A stretch of DNA of 64,000 nt. Origin: Paenibacillus tepidiphilus (GTDB lineage: Bacteria; Bacillota; Bacilli; Paenibacillales; Paenibacillaceae). Positions 35,716-45,787 of this stretch are shown piece by piece (the stretch's first letter is position 1; every line of letters starts with the position of its first letter). Made by a program: the position numbers and the translations under genes. The notes under the pieces are model-generated. The model ran no database searches and had not been told where the DNA came from. It was given only the letters and a program-made list of their open reading frames with translations. The DNA is taken from contig NZ_VWRQ01000009.1 of the NCBI RefSeq assembly GCF_008635795.1, positions 62,001 to 126,000 on the forward strand. Reading direction: 5' to 3'.

Positions 35716-35731
35716 TTTTAATATCCTTTTT

Positions 35732-37582
35732 TTATAACGGCTTCAACTCTACCGGTCCGGCATTAATGTTGATTTGCTTGACGCGCGGCAGTCCGATCTT
35801 CTGATGCTCAAAGACCGCCTCATTATAGTCAATGATGAATCTGGAATCTTCAGGATCAGTCAAGTGTTGCTGATCCTCAAATTCAAATTTAGATTGTCCG
35901 GTTCTTTCGGACACCTCTCCTGCTACAGCATTGATAGTGAGTGTTCCTCTGGCAAAGAAGCCCCCATTCAGTGAAAAAATAGATCCGACTCCGTAGAGAT
36001 CCGCGGTACTGTCCGTGTAGAAGAAAGCCTCCAGCTCCGTAACCTGATTCTTGTCTTTAAATTCATCCACTCGGTTCAATAAGATCGAGCCCTTGGAGAT
36101 TAGCACTAGCTCCTTCTCATCTTTTCCTGTAATGCTGGCATTAATGATCTCGGTTTTACCCAGGGTAAATAGTGTGGAGTCAAATTGAACATCCCCCTCA
36201 ATGAACAGGTCACCGGTCACTAGCAGATTAGCTTGTATAACAACCTTGCTATGTGTATCATTAACAATTTTGAGGTCTCCATTAATGATGAGCCAGTTAG
36301 ACGGAATCGTACTGGAACCTGTATCCTGTGGGCGGTTAGCCTTCGTTACATCTGTAATATTATTTAACGTATTACCATTTAGGAATAGGCTGCCATCATA
36401 AATAACACTGGTGGAAAGGTTGGCTAGCTTCGTCTTCCATGCCTGAAAAGCCGACTGATACTGCTGCTCCCTCCAGTTCTCCAGCTCCACTCCGGTCAAT
36501 ATGCCTTCTTCATCATGGTCGTTCTCATAATCGCTTCGCTCGGGCATTTTAAGAACCGGAAGAGTTCTGTTATTAATCAATGAATTCACCAGACGGCCGC
36601 CCCGTACCTTTGGTTCTTCTCCGCTGCCCTTCCCTCCAAGACCATAATAGGTGGTGGCAAAAGAGCTTTTGTTATTCTCCGCACCAGATGCTTCAGCCAT
36701 CTTATCCAGAAAGGAATCCTCTACATCGATCTGTACAAAAGTGGCCTTCTTCTTGATCAGAGAGTTCTCGTAGGCCTGTTTCACCCGATTATCCAGTAAT
36801 TGATATTGCTCTTCATCGCCGCTTGGAACCTTAGTATACCCTCCGCCATTCCAATACTGAATGCTGTTCAGGTTCTGGATGTGTGGTTCTCCTTCAATTA
36901 AAGGAAACAGCGAGGGCTGGGTCAGATCTGCTCCATTATGCGTATACTCAGCCACCGGGCTAAGCTTCAGTTCGCCGCCGGCGTAGACATTCCCCTTAAT
37001 ATACGGGGCACCGTTCAGGATCACATCTCCTTCAGACGACCCCAGAGAATAATTCAGAAAATCAGGGAACGTCGTCACCGTTACCCGCTGCTCCAGATTA
37101 CGCGAAACTCCATTCACAATAGCATTGGCCCGGATAACAATGGCATATTGGCTGCCGGTTGACGCCGATTTATCTAAAGTGATACTGGTAATTTGATTTG
37201 CCGCCCCATCCAGATTGGTTGCAGACTTAAACTCTCCAGCTTGGTTTTCCAGACCAGTGAGGAATGTCTGAATCTTGTTATTCAACTCGTTCTGTGGAGT
37301 ATCAGCGCCTTGCATCAGCATGAGATTTAAGCGTTCCGTCATATACGCAATAACCTCATCTATTTTTTTCTGTGCCAAATGCAGACTCTGGACGTCATTC
37401 TCCCGTGTCTCTGCACGGCGTGCCCCGCCTACCGTTGCACTGAGCACACCAACTCCCATGATGGTTAGCAGCAGGACAATAAACATCACTAGTACAAGCA
37501 CTGATCCCTGCTCAGACGATAGCCTTTTCTTTAGCGCTATATCATCTTTCCTACTGTTTCTGGAGCTACCATTGCACCACAT
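35732..37582 (-). CDS. PilX-like minor pilus protein with large beta-rich domain
   Basis: This is a protein of 616 residues. Near the N-terminus SEQGSVLVLVMFIVLLLTIMG (about 23-43) resembles the PilX/GspK-type N-terminus, with EQGS before the helix in place of a canonical G-F-T-L-x-E. A helical stem (about 50-110) leads to a long region rich in short beta motifs such as GDVILNGAPYIKGNVYAGGE (about 178) and INGDLKIVNDTHSKVVIQAN (about 420), reminiscent of a polymer-forming beta-helix. The C-terminal part contains FARGTLTINAVAG. It is far longer than PilX of Neisseria or Pseudomonas. AGGAGGGG precedes the ATG. It lies 12 bases after the PilW-like gene. A minor or tip pilin is inferred. Confidence 0.7.
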   Translation of the reverse strand: MWCNGSSRNSRKDDIALKKRLSSEQGSVLVLVMFIVLLLTIMGVGVLSATVGGARRAETRENDVQSLHLAQKKIDEVIAYMTERLNLMLMQGADTPQNELNNKIQTFLTGLENQAGEFKSATNLDGAANQITSITLDKSASTGSQYAIVIRANAIVNGVSRNLEQRVTVTTFPDFLNYSLGSSEGDVILNGAPYIKGNVYAGGELKLSPVAEYTHNGADLTQPSLFPLIEGEPHIQNLNSIQYWNGGGYTKVPSGDEEQYQLLDNRVKQAYENSLIKKKATFVQIDVEDSFLDKMAEASGAENNKSSFATTYYGLGGKGSGEEPKVRGGRLVNSLINNRTLPVLKMPERSDYENDHDEEGILTGVELENWREQQYQSAFQAWKTKLANLSTSVIYDGSLFLNGNTLNNITDVTKANRPQDTGSSTIPSNWLIINGDLKIVNDTHSKVVIQANLLVTGDLFIEGDVQFDSTLFTLGKTEIINASITGKDEKELVLISKGSILLNRVDEFKDKNQVTELEAFFYTDSTADLYGVGSIFSLNGGFFARGTLTINAVAGEVSERTGQSKFEFEDQQHLTDPEDSRFIIDYNEAVFEHQKIGLPRVKQININAGPVELKPL

Positions 37583-37594
37583 TCGCCGCCCCTC

Positions 37595-38125
37595 CTAATA
37601 TCCAAATTGGCTTCTTAGTTCCAGCTTGTTCTCATTGCTGCCTTCGTATTTCAGAACCAGCTTAATTTCAATCGTCCCTGAGCTGCAAAGCGAACTGATC
37701 GTACACTTTCGACCGTCAGCAGTATAAGCAGTAATCTCGGAGTCACCCAGCTCCGAACGAACCTCAAGCGGTGAATTGGTTCCTTGTCCGGTTCCATTTC
37801 CAGATATAATGATTTGATTGCCGACGACTTCAATAGTTTCCTGAGTTACTCCGCTTCGGATGAGCTCGATGCCATTGCCGTTGGACGTATTCTGGACCTT
37901 ATCAGGGGCATAAGTGTACAGTTTAGTAATAATGGAAGACATAATGAAATCTGCCTCATCCCGTAATTCATTCTGTATCGAAATTCTCTCGTAGCTCCGC
38001 ATACCAAACGTAATAAGGCCTGAAATGATTCCTGCAATCATGGCAAAAACCGTGACCGCCGCAATCAGCTCAACTAATGTGAAACCCTGCTCCCGGATCC
38101 GTATCCGCTTAGCGAATTCTTTCAT
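37595..38125 (-). CDS. PilW-like minor pilin
   Basis: This is a prepilin-like protein of 176 residues. A 13-residue leader (MKEFAKRIRIREQ) is followed by G-FTLVELIAAVTVFAMIAGI, with glutamate at +5 of the mature protein. It has a globular part with one cysteine pair (CTISSLC). The pattern SYERISIQNELRDEADFIMS after the helix is typical of PilW/GspJ-type minor pilins. Its start overlaps the preceding PilV-like gene by 17 bases, and the PilX-like gene follows after 12. PilW-type subunits help prime pilus assembly at the tip. Function is inferred from family and context. Confidence 0.8.
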   Translation of the reverse strand: MKEFAKRIRIREQGFTLVELIAAVTVFAMIAGIISGLITFGMRSYERISIQNELRDEADFIMSSIITKLYTYAPDKVQNTSNGNGIELIRSGVTQETIEVVGNQIIISGNGTGQGTNSPLEVRSELGDSEITAYTADGRKCTISSLCSSGTIEIKLVLKYEGSNENKLELRSQFGY

Positions 38126-38849
38126 CGGTGATGTATCCCTCCACCTTTACGTCATATACAGGCTGATTCCCCGGGTCAGCGCGTCTAACCTTTACCAAGA
38201 CCGGAAGCAGGTAGTCTCTGGATTTGGACAAGTCGATAGAAGAAGCTGCCCCAGAGGGTGAAGGCTGCGTCTTCTCAGACCATATTTCAGGCTGATATAC
38301 TACATCAATCTGGTATTTGATGCCGTTAACCGTAGGATTAAAGACATCGGTGGGTGAACCGGTAAAGGGGATAGGATCCGCCAATGTACAACCAGCAGTT
38401 CTACAGTCATCCGCTTCGATAGCCGGATGGTTCGTAAAATAAGTCTTCACAGCTTCAAAATCCTGCTTCTCCATATAAAAAAGCGCGTTCCGCGCCAGAT
38501 TAACCATAATCGTCTTGTTCTGATTAGACTTAGAATAGGACATAGCATTGGTAAAGTAGGAGGTCAGCACCAGGGAGACAATCGACAGTATAACAATAGC
38601 GGCTAGAACTTCAACTAGGGTAAATCCACTCTGACTATACACTCGGCCTAAGTTGGCCTTAATCCTATTGTGCTGCGTCAGACTTCGCTGGGCCTGGCCC
38701 TCATGACACAGCCTGTCTTCTATTGTTACCTGGCGAAGAGCTATAATTTCCTGCGCTTCTAGTTTATCCGCAGGCGTATGCGTGAGGCCTATGAATGGTG
38801 CCTCTGCACGCCTGTCCAGGAACATCTCCCCGCAGCCCTTTTTCCGCAT
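38109..38849 (-). CDS. PilV-like minor pilin with unusually long N-terminal leader
   Basis: This is a prepilin-like protein. The type III motif S-GFTLVEVLAAIVILSIVSL is clear, with glutamate at +5. The globular part follows, with a cysteine pair (CRTAGC). From ATG 38849 (GGGAG eight bases upstream) the leader before the motif would be about 76 residues, far longer than the usual 5-30. A GTG only a few codons before the motif (GTG TAT AGT CAG AGT) would give a normal leader but has no convincing ribosome-binding site. I report the longer form with doubt. It is first in the minor-pilin operon, under a good SigA-type promoter. Confidence 0.72.
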   Translation of the reverse strand: MRKKGCGEMFLDRRAEAPFIGLTHTPADKLEAQEIIALRQVTIEDRLCHEGQAQRSLTQHNRIKANLGRVYSQSGFTLVEVLAAIVILSIVSLVLTSYFTNAMSYSKSNQNKTIMVNLARNALFYMEKQDFEAVKTYFTNHPAIEADDCRTAGCTLADPIPFTGSPTDVFNPTVNGIKYQIDVVYQPEIWSEKTQPSPSGAASSIDLSKSRDYLLPVLVKVRRADPGNQPVYDVKVEGYITDERIR

Positions 38850-38888
38850 TCCGTTCGCTCCCATCTCTGATTCTTTCTACCCACTTCC

Positions 38889-38918
38889 ATTATATTCTTT
38901 CCCCTAAAGACCCAGCAA
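38889..38918 (-). promoter_or_regulatory. SigA-type promoter of the minor-pilin operon
   Basis: On the minus strand TTGCTG (38913-38918), an 18-base spacer and TATAAT (38889-38894) lie about 40 bases before the first possible start. It shows that the minor pilins have their own transcription, separate from pilB-pilO. Confidence 0.65.
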
Positions 38919-39032
38919 TCCCGTATACGAAGAATTACGGCATCATTCGTGTAAATCTAGCGATTTTCTATACTATATATCGGTTTCGGGGTGTGATATC
39001 ATTTGTGCTGACAGATGAAGGGAGGAGTTAGT

Positions 39033-39818
39033 ATGGCTTTAATCGAATGCAGGTTTTATTCCGAAGTACTCGGACTGAGTACGTCGATGACGGTGATTCT
39101 GCCGCAGCAGACGAGGACGCAGATTGGACTGGACAATGTGACGCGGGGTGAGCTGCACCCGACGCTCTATCTGCTGCACGGTTTGTCGGACGACGATTCC
39201 ATCTGGCTGCGCCGGACGTCCATTGAACGGTATGTCGCTTCGATGGGCATTGCCGTGGTCATGCCGCAGGTGCACCGGGGCTTCTACACGGATATGCACC
39301 AGGGCGGCAAGTACTGGACGTTCATCAGCGAGGAGCTGCCGGCGCTGGCGCGTTCATTCTTCCCACTGTCGGGAAAGCGCGAGGATAATTTCGTAGCCGG
39401 TCTATCGATGGGCGGATACGGGGCATTCAAGCTGGGCTTGCGTAAGCCGGAGATGTTCGCCGCAGCCGCGAGCTTGTCGGGGGCGCTGGATATGGCGCAT
39501 CATACCCTGAACTGGGAAGATCCCGCGCAGAAGAGCGAGGAGTATAAACGGATCTTTGGCGAGGAAGACATCGCTGGAACACCGGAAGACCTGCTGTGGC
39601 TGCTGCAGGAGCTTGACCGCTCTCCGGGGCCGAAGCCGCTGCTCTATCAATGCTGTGGGACTGAGGACTTCCTGTACCAGGACAATCAGGTGTTCCGCCA
39701 GGCCTGTGCTGAAACCTCACTGTCCCTGACTTACGACGAAGGGCCCGGAGAACATGAATGGGGCTATTGGGACGCCAAAATCCGCGATGTGCTGGCCTGG
39801 CTTCCGCTGAGCAAGTAA
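39033..39818 (+). CDS. Alpha/beta hydrolase, esterase D / tributyrin-esterase family
   Basis: This is a cytoplasmic serine esterase of 261 residues. The nucleophile elbow is [14 protein letters not shown] (about S126). The oxyanion loop is [17 protein letters not shown] (about 45-61), and the catalytic histidine is in [12 protein letters not shown] near the end (about 245). These are features of the EstA/S-formylglutathione-hydrolase-like group. There is no signal peptide. ATG 39033 is preceded by AGGGAGGAG; an earlier in-frame start at 39015 overlaps that site and is rejected. It is a single-gene transcript ending at the terminator 39825-39857. Likely substrates are short acyl esters, and physiology is unknown. 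Confidence 0.88.
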   Translation: MALIECRFYSEVLGLSTSMTVILPQQTRTQIGLDNVTRGELHPTLYLLHGLSDDDSIWLRRTSIERYVASMGIAVVMPQVHRGFYTDMHQGGKYWTFISEELPALARSFFPLSGKREDNFVAGLSMGGYGAFKLGLRKPEMFAAAASLSGALDMAHHTLNWEDPAQKSEEYKRIFGEEDIAGTPEDLLWLLQELDRSPGPKPLLYQCCGTEDFLYQDNQVFRQACAETSLSLTYDEGPGEHEWGYWDAKIRDVLAWLPLSK

Positions 39819-39824
39819 ACGAAA

Positions 39825-39857
39825 AAGGTGGCCGCTCCGCTTAAGAGCCGCCACCTT
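39825..39857. terminator. Bidirectional terminator between esterase gene and argH
   Basis: AAGGTGGC pairs with GCCACCTT (39825-39832 with 39850-39857), and an inner GCTC/GAGC adds to the stem. T-rich sequence follows on both strands (TAATTATTTT plus, TTTTTCG minus). Confidence 0.85.
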
Positions 39858-39877
39858 AATTATTTTATGACACTACT

Positions 39878-41284
39878 TTAGTTGGTTTTCAATGCCACCC
39901 ATTCCCCGGCCTCCTGCAGCGCTGCCTCTGCCCGCCCGATAGCCGCTACAACTTGAACGGTAGCCGTGCCGCCATAGACGTTGCGCGCGTTCACGACAGC
40001 CTCAGGCTGCAGCACTGCGTAGATCTGGTCGTTGAACAGCGGAGAGAACTGCTTGAATTCATCCAGGCTGAGATCAAGCAGAAATTTGCCTTCGTTGATG
40101 CAGTAAAGGACGGTTTTGCCGATGACCTCATGGGCCTGGCGGAACGGAAGTCCTTTGCCGACCAGGAAATCGGCGATGTCCGTAGCATTCGAGAAGTCCG
40201 TGTTCACCGCTTCGCGCATCCGGCCTTTGTTAACTTTCATCGTGGCGATCATCGGCGCGAACAGCTGCAGTGCACCCGTCAGCGTAGCCACCGTATCGAA
40301 CATGCCTTCCTTGTCTTCCTGCATATCCTTGTTATACGCCAGCGGCAGCGACTTCAGCACAGTCAGCAGACCGATGAGGTTTCCATAGACACGTCCGGTC
40401 TTACCGCGTACCAGCTCCGGAACGTCCGGGTTCTTCTTCTGCGGCATGATGCTGCTTCCCGTGCAGAAAGCATCGTCCAGCTCCACGAAGCTGAATTCGG
40501 TGCTGCTCCACAGCACCAGCTCTTCACTGAGCCGGGAGAGGTGGGTCATGATCAGCGAAGCGTTCGCTAGGAATTCGACGATAAAATCCCGGTCACTGAC
40601 CGCATCGAGACTGTTCTCATATACGCCGTCAAAACCGAGCTGCTCCGCCACAAAATGGCGGTCAATCGGGAAGGTCGTTCCGGCCAGCGCGCCTGCGCCC
40701 AGCGGCAGCACGTTGATCCGCTTGTAGCTGTCGGTCAGGCGCTCCGCATCGCGGCGGAACATCGAGACATAGGCCAGCAGATGATGGGCGAACAGAATCG
40801 GCTGCGCCCGCTGCAGATGCGTATAGCCCGGCACAATCGTCTCTACATTGTCCTTGGCCTGGGTGATCAGGGCTCCCTGCAGCTCATGCAGCAGAGCAAC
40901 CAGCTCCACCACACGGTTACGCAGGTACAGATGCATATCCGTCGCTACCTGGTCGTTACGGCTGCGCCCTGTATGCAGCTTGCCGCCGACCGGGCCGATT
41001 TCCTCGATGAGGTTCTTTTCGATATTCATATGGATATCTTCATCGGACACGGAGAATTCAATTTCTCCCGCGCGGACCTTCGCCAGCACCTTGTTCAATC
41101 CGGCTTTGATGATCTCCACATCCTCCTGCGGCAGGATGCCGCACTTCCCCAGCATCGTTACATGGGCCAGGCTGCCCTGCACATCCTCTTCGGCCAAAGC
41201 CTGATCAAATCCGATGGATGCCGTGTATTCCTCCACCAGCTTGTTGGTACCCTTCGTAAAACGTCCGCCCCACAGCTTGCTCAC
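39878..41284 (-). CDS. argH: Argininosuccinate lyase
   Basis: This is the last enzyme of arginine synthesis, splitting argininosuccinate into arginine and fumarate; 468 residues. The superfamily signature loop [20 protein letters not shown] (about 278-297) is intact. The N-terminal MSKLWGGRF and [13 protein letters not shown] blocks are also present. The GTG start has GAGGAGGAAA upstream. It is the most distal gene of the argCJBDFGH series, 153 bases after argG, with a GC-rich hairpin in between. A strong terminator follows. Confidence 0.97.
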   Translation of the reverse strand: MSKLWGGRFTKGTNKLVEEYTASIGFDQALAEEDVQGSLAHVTMLGKCGILPQEDVEIIKAGLNKVLAKVRAGEIEFSVSDEDIHMNIEKNLIEEIGPVGGKLHTGRSRNDQVATDMHLYLRNRVVELVALLHELQGALITQAKDNVETIVPGYTHLQRAQPILFAHHLLAYVSMFRRDAERLTDSYKRINVLPLGAGALAGTTFPIDRHFVAEQLGFDGVYENSLDAVSDRDFIVEFLANASLIMTHLSRLSEELVLWSSTEFSFVELDDAFCTGSSIMPQKKNPDVPELVRGKTGRVYGNLIGLLTVLKSLPLAYNKDMQEDKEGMFDTVATLTGALQLFAPMIATMKVNKGRMREAVNTDFSNATDIADFLVGKGLPFRQAHEVIGKTVLYCINEGKFLLDLSLDEFKQFSPLFNDQIYAVLQPEAVVNARNVYGGTATVQVVAAIGRAEAALQEAGEWVALKTN

Positions 41285-41311
41285 TTGATGTTTCCTCCTC
41301 GATAGACGCCA

Positions 41312-41349
41312 GAAGGGCCGCTCCTGTCCCGGCGGGAGGAACGGCCTTC
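41312..41349 (-). other. GC-rich hairpin between argG and argH
   Basis: On the minus strand GAAGGCCGTTCCT (41337-41349) pairs with AGGAGCGGCCCTTC (41312-41325) with one bulge and one G-T pair. No T tract follows, so it is not a standard terminator. An RNA-stability or processing element is possible. Confidence 0.5.
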
Positions 41350-41437
41350 GGTTGTCGCATGGTATTTAGTTCTATTACATCGCCCTCAGTCAAAACAACA
41401 CTCCCGTTGAAGGGATGAGCTGGCTGCTGCAGACGAT

Positions 41438-42676
<1,239 letters not shown>

Positions 42677-42732
42677 GGGAATGCTTCTTCCTTTCGTGGG
42701 TGGATAGGCCGGGTACGAAAAATGCGCTCATA

Positions 42733-42905
42733 GAACCCTGGTAACATCATCCGTATCTCCGCGAAATGTTTGAACTTCCGGCCGCTGTTGTCTCCAAGTT
42801 TTTTAAATTGTTGACCGCAATCGGCGGATAAAACTTGGAGACAAAGGCGGACGCTAACGCTCCTACAGTTTCAAACTTTCTCTGCGCTACTACTACCAGG
42901 ATTCC
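42733..42905. repeat. Element B, copy 3: inverted-repeat element between argF and argG
   Basis: It shares the block AATGTTTGAACTTCCGGCCG with the other B copies and the 3' block GGCGGACGCTAACGCTCCT. A long central hairpin pairs TTGTCTCCAAGTTTT (42788-42802) with AAAACTTGGAGACAA (42830-42844). Outer ends GAACCCTGGTAAC and CTACCAGGATTC are also inverted, but differ from the ends of the other two B copies. Confidence 0.75.
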
Positions 42906-42967
42906 ATCGCTTACTTTTATAACCCCAGCCTATTTATATTTTTATATTATATAATTTCTCAAATGCC

Positions 42968-43936
42968 TTAACCCATCAGGGCGGCCATCAGCGCCTTCTG
43001 GGCGTGCAGCCGGTTCTCCGCCTGGTCGAAGATGACCGAGTTCGGGCCGTCGATGACGCCCGTGCTGACCTCTTCCTCACGGTGTGCCGGCAGGCAGTGC
43101 AGGAACAGGTAGTCGCTCTTCGCGCCCTTTACCAGTTCCTCGTTCACCTGATAGTCCTTAAACGCAACCTCACGTACCTTCTGCTCGGCTTCAAAGCCCA
43201 TGCTCGCCCAGACATCCGTGTAGATGACGTCGGCATCCTGCACCGCCTCCTGCGGACTTCGGGTGACGGTAATCGTGGAGCCGCTCTCCTTGGCGATAGC
43301 CTGGGCCTCCGCTACCACAGCCGGGTCCGGCTCATAGCCTTCCGGGCTGGCAATCGCAACATGCACGCCCAGCTTGGCGCCGCCAATCATCAGGGAGTGG
43401 GCCATGTTGTTGCCGTCCCCGATATAAGCGAGCTTAAGGCCCTTCAGCTTGCCTTTGTGCTCATACACCGTCTGGTAGTCGGCCAGTATCTGGCAGGGAT
43501 GGGCTGAGTCGCTGAGGCCATTAATGACGGGCACCGTTGCATAGCGCGCCAGCTCCTCCACCTTGTCATGGCCGAAGGTACGGATCATGATGCCGTCCAG
43601 ATACCGGGACATTACCTGCGCCGTATCGCCGACGGTCTCACCGCGTCCAAGCTGAATGTCGTTCTTGCTCAGGAACAGGGCGTGGCCGCCGAGCTGGAAC
43701 ATCCCTACTTCGAAAGAGACGCGTGTGCGGGTCGAGGATTTTTCAAAAATCAGCCCGATCGTCTTGCCCTTCAGCGGATGGTACACCTCGCCGTTCTTCT
43801 GTTTCCGTTTCAGTTCAATGGCCAGGTCGATCAAGTAAATGATCTCTTCTTGGCTGTAATCGTTCAGCTCCAGCAGATCGCGGCCTTTAAGCTGCTTCGC
43901 AATCTTGTCCGCGCCGCTGTGTACACTCTGGCTCAT
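42968..43936 (-). CDS. argF: Ornithine carbamoyltransferase
   Basis: This enzyme makes citrulline from ornithine and carbamoyl phosphate; 322 residues. The carbamoyl-phosphate loop is FEKSSTRTRVSFEVG (about 66-80). The ornithine-binding motifs are HPCQILADYQT and, near the end, FLHCLPAHREEEV. ATG 43936 shares a base with the TGA of argD (TGATG) and has GGGGAGG seven bases upstream, so argD and argF are translationally coupled. The frame allows a TTG one codon earlier. It could serve catabolism in other organisms, but the operon context makes it anabolic. Confidence 0.96.
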   Translation of the reverse strand: MSQSVHSGADKIAKQLKGRDLLELNDYSQEEIIYLIDLAIELKRKQKNGEVYHPLKGKTIGLIFEKSSTRTRVSFEVGMFQLGGHALFLSKNDIQLGRGETVGDTAQVMSRYLDGIMIRTFGHDKVEELARYATVPVINGLSDSAHPCQILADYQTVYEHKGKLKGLKLAYIGDGNNMAHSLMIGGAKLGVHVAIASPEGYEPDPAVVAEAQAIAKESGSTITVTRSPQEAVQDADVIYTDVWASMGFEAEQKVREVAFKDYQVNEELVKGAKSDYLFLHCLPAHREEEVSTGVIDGPNSVIFDQAENRLHAQKALMAALMG

Positions 43937-45219
43937 CAATGTGCCTCCCCGTCTTTTTTGTTAGCATAAGTATGAATGAGTTGTTCGAGGATGTCCACCG
44001 CCAGGTGAATCTCCTCATGGCTCACGTACAGGTTAGGCAGCAGCCGGATGACGTTCGGACCGGCTTGAACGAACAAGAGGCCCTGCTTCTGTCCGGCGAG
44101 AACAATGTCGCTGACCGGGCCGGCGCATTCGATGCCGATCAGCAGCCCCTTTCCGCGCACCTCCTGCACAAAAGGCGTATCCGCCAGCTTCTCCCGCAGC
44201 AGTCCGCGCAAGTACTCACCCAGCTCCTCAGCACGCTCCGGCAGCTTGTCTTCGAGCATCGTCTCAATTGTCGCTTCCATAACTGCTGCAGCCAGCGGTG
44301 TGCCGCCGAAGGTGCTGGCATGGCTGCCGGGACTGAACGCTTCACGCAGGTATCCCTTGCCCAGCATCACACCTGCCGGGAAGCCGCTTGCCACGCCTTT
44401 GGCCAGTGTGAAGATATCCGGCTCAATGCCGTAATGCTGATGGGCGAAGAGCTTACCCGTACGGCCTATGCCGGTCTGGACTTCATCCACGATCAAGAGC
44501 AGGCCATGCTCCTGACACAGCGCAACAACGGCATCCAGGAAGCTTTGTTCTACGACCAGCACGCCGCCTTCCGCCAGCACCATCTCCAGCATGATGGCCG
44601 CCGTATTCTCGCTGATGGCGGCTTTGAGCGCGTCCAGGTCATGGAGTGGCACGGTCTTGAAGCCTTGCGGCAGCGGCAGGAAGCCTTCCTTGACCTTCTG
44701 CTGGCCGGTTGCCGTCAGCGTCGCCAGTGTGCGTCCGTGGAAAGACTGCTCGAAGGTAATGACCTCATAACGTCCGGTCCCTTTGACCTTCTGGTGGTAG
44801 CGGCGGGCCAGCTTGATAGCCGCCTCGTTCGCTTCCGCCCCGCTGTTGCAGAAGAATACCTGATCCGCGCAGCTATTGTCCGTCAGCAGCTTCGCCACCC
44901 GGTCCTGGCCGGGAATATGGAACAGGTTCGACACATGCCACAGCGTATCGATCTGTGCTTTCAGCTTCGCGCCAATCTTCTCCGGGGCATGCCCGAGACT
45001 CGTTACAGCCAGACCGCACATGAAATCCAGGTATTTATTGCCCTGATCATCCCAGACCCAGCTGCCTTTACCCTTGACCAGGCTGATATCATATCTGGCG
45101 TAGGACGGGAACACCGCACCCAGCTTGGCAGGAGCGGACTCCTGCGCTTCCGTCTGCAGACGGCGCGCCTGCGGCTCCCCTGTCAAAGAATCTTTTTCCG
45201 CTTGTGTAAGCTCACTCAT
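43936..45219 (-). CDS. argD: Acetylornithine aminotransferase
   Basis: This is a class III PLP aminotransferase of 427 residues converting N-acetylglutamate semialdehyde to N-acetylornithine. Blocks NSGAEANEAAIKLARR and LLIVDEVQTGIGRTGK are clear. The PLP lysine is in TLAKGVASGFPAG (about K284). The N-terminus has about 25 extra polar residues before the family core starts at AVFPSYARYDI. It is coupled to argF by TGATG. Upstream, 568 bases with two repeat elements separate it from argB. A promoter for argDF would have to lie within or after those repeats. Confidence 0.95.
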   Translation of the reverse strand: MSELTQAEKDSLTGEPQARRLQTEAQESAPAKLGAVFPSYARYDISLVKGKGSWVWDDQGNKYLDFMCGLAVTSLGHAPEKIGAKLKAQIDTLWHVSNLFHIPGQDRVAKLLTDNSCADQVFFCNSGAEANEAAIKLARRYHQKVKGTGRYEVITFEQSFHGRTLATLTATGQQKVKEGFLPLPQGFKTVPLHDLDALKAAISENTAAIMLEMVLAEGGVLVVEQSFLDAVVALCQEHGLLLIVDEVQTGIGRTGKLFAHQHYGIEPDIFTLAKGVASGFPAGVMLGKGYLREAFSPGSHASTFGGTPLAAAVMEATIETMLEDKLPERAEELGEYLRGLLREKLADTPFVQEVRGKGLLIGIECAGPVSDIVLAGQKQGLLFVQAGPNVIRLLPNLYVSHEEIHLAVDILEQLIHTYANKKDGEAH

Positions 45220-45288
45220 TCTTAGTCACTCTCCCACCAGGCCGCTGCGGTTATCCGTCAGGGCTGTCATTTTAATAATAATTCTATA

Positions 45289-45502
45289 TATATAAATTGA
45301 ACTATTGAAATTCACATGAGATTAGGTAGTAACTGCGGGGAATGTTTGGACTTCCGGCCACTGTTGTCCCCAGATTTCTAAATTTTAACCGCTCTTAGCG
45401 GTTGAAATCCGGTGACAAAGGCGGACGCTATCGCTCCTCCAGTTCCAAACTTCCCCTCCGTACTCCCATCTCTTTGTGTTGTTCTTTTGTTCAACTTATA
45501 TA
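45289..45502. repeat. Element B, copy 1: 214-bp inverted-repeat element in the arg cluster
   Basis: The terminal repeats are TATATAAATTGAAC (45289-45302) and GTTCAACTTATATA (45489-45502), 13 of 14 bases complementary. Inside are GGGGAATGTTTGGACTTCCG and, on the far side, GGCGGACGCTATCGCTCCTC, the blocks shared by the three copies. The right end abuts element A copy 2, sharing the TA dinucleotide. Confidence 0.85.
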
Positions 45503-45685
45503 GTTGGAAAATCGCAACCTAATTTCACCCACATCATGGGTTTCACGGATCTAGTTGGATAACTGCCACTTAATATGGGCGAAAAGTGATGATTATAGCA
45601 AAAACGTTCAAATTAAGTAGCGATAATCGAATTAAATTGCAGAAATCAGGAAAACAGACTAGATTAGTGTGCGGAAATCCAACTA
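45501..45685. repeat. Element A, copy 2: 185-bp MITE-like nested inverted repeat
   Basis: It has the same plan as 14844-15029: TAGTTGGAAAATCGCAACCT at the left, a second forward unit from 45553, AAATTAAGTAGCGATAATCG in the interior, and an inverted end GTGCGGAAATCCAACTA. TA flanks both ends. It lies head to tail with element B copy 1 between argD and argB. Confidence 0.82.
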
Positions 45686-45787
45686 TTTATATTAGAACAA
45701 CCTAGTAGCACACGAGACTGGTCATAGCTCCAGGAAAAGGCTTCCCGCAAGCTTCCCGTCGTAGACACTCCCGGATTTCATCCGCCT

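Noticed and set aside
43939..45225. 428-residue open frame opposite argD
   Set aside because: Exactly mirrors argD in length and phase, a codon-bias effect; no supporting features.
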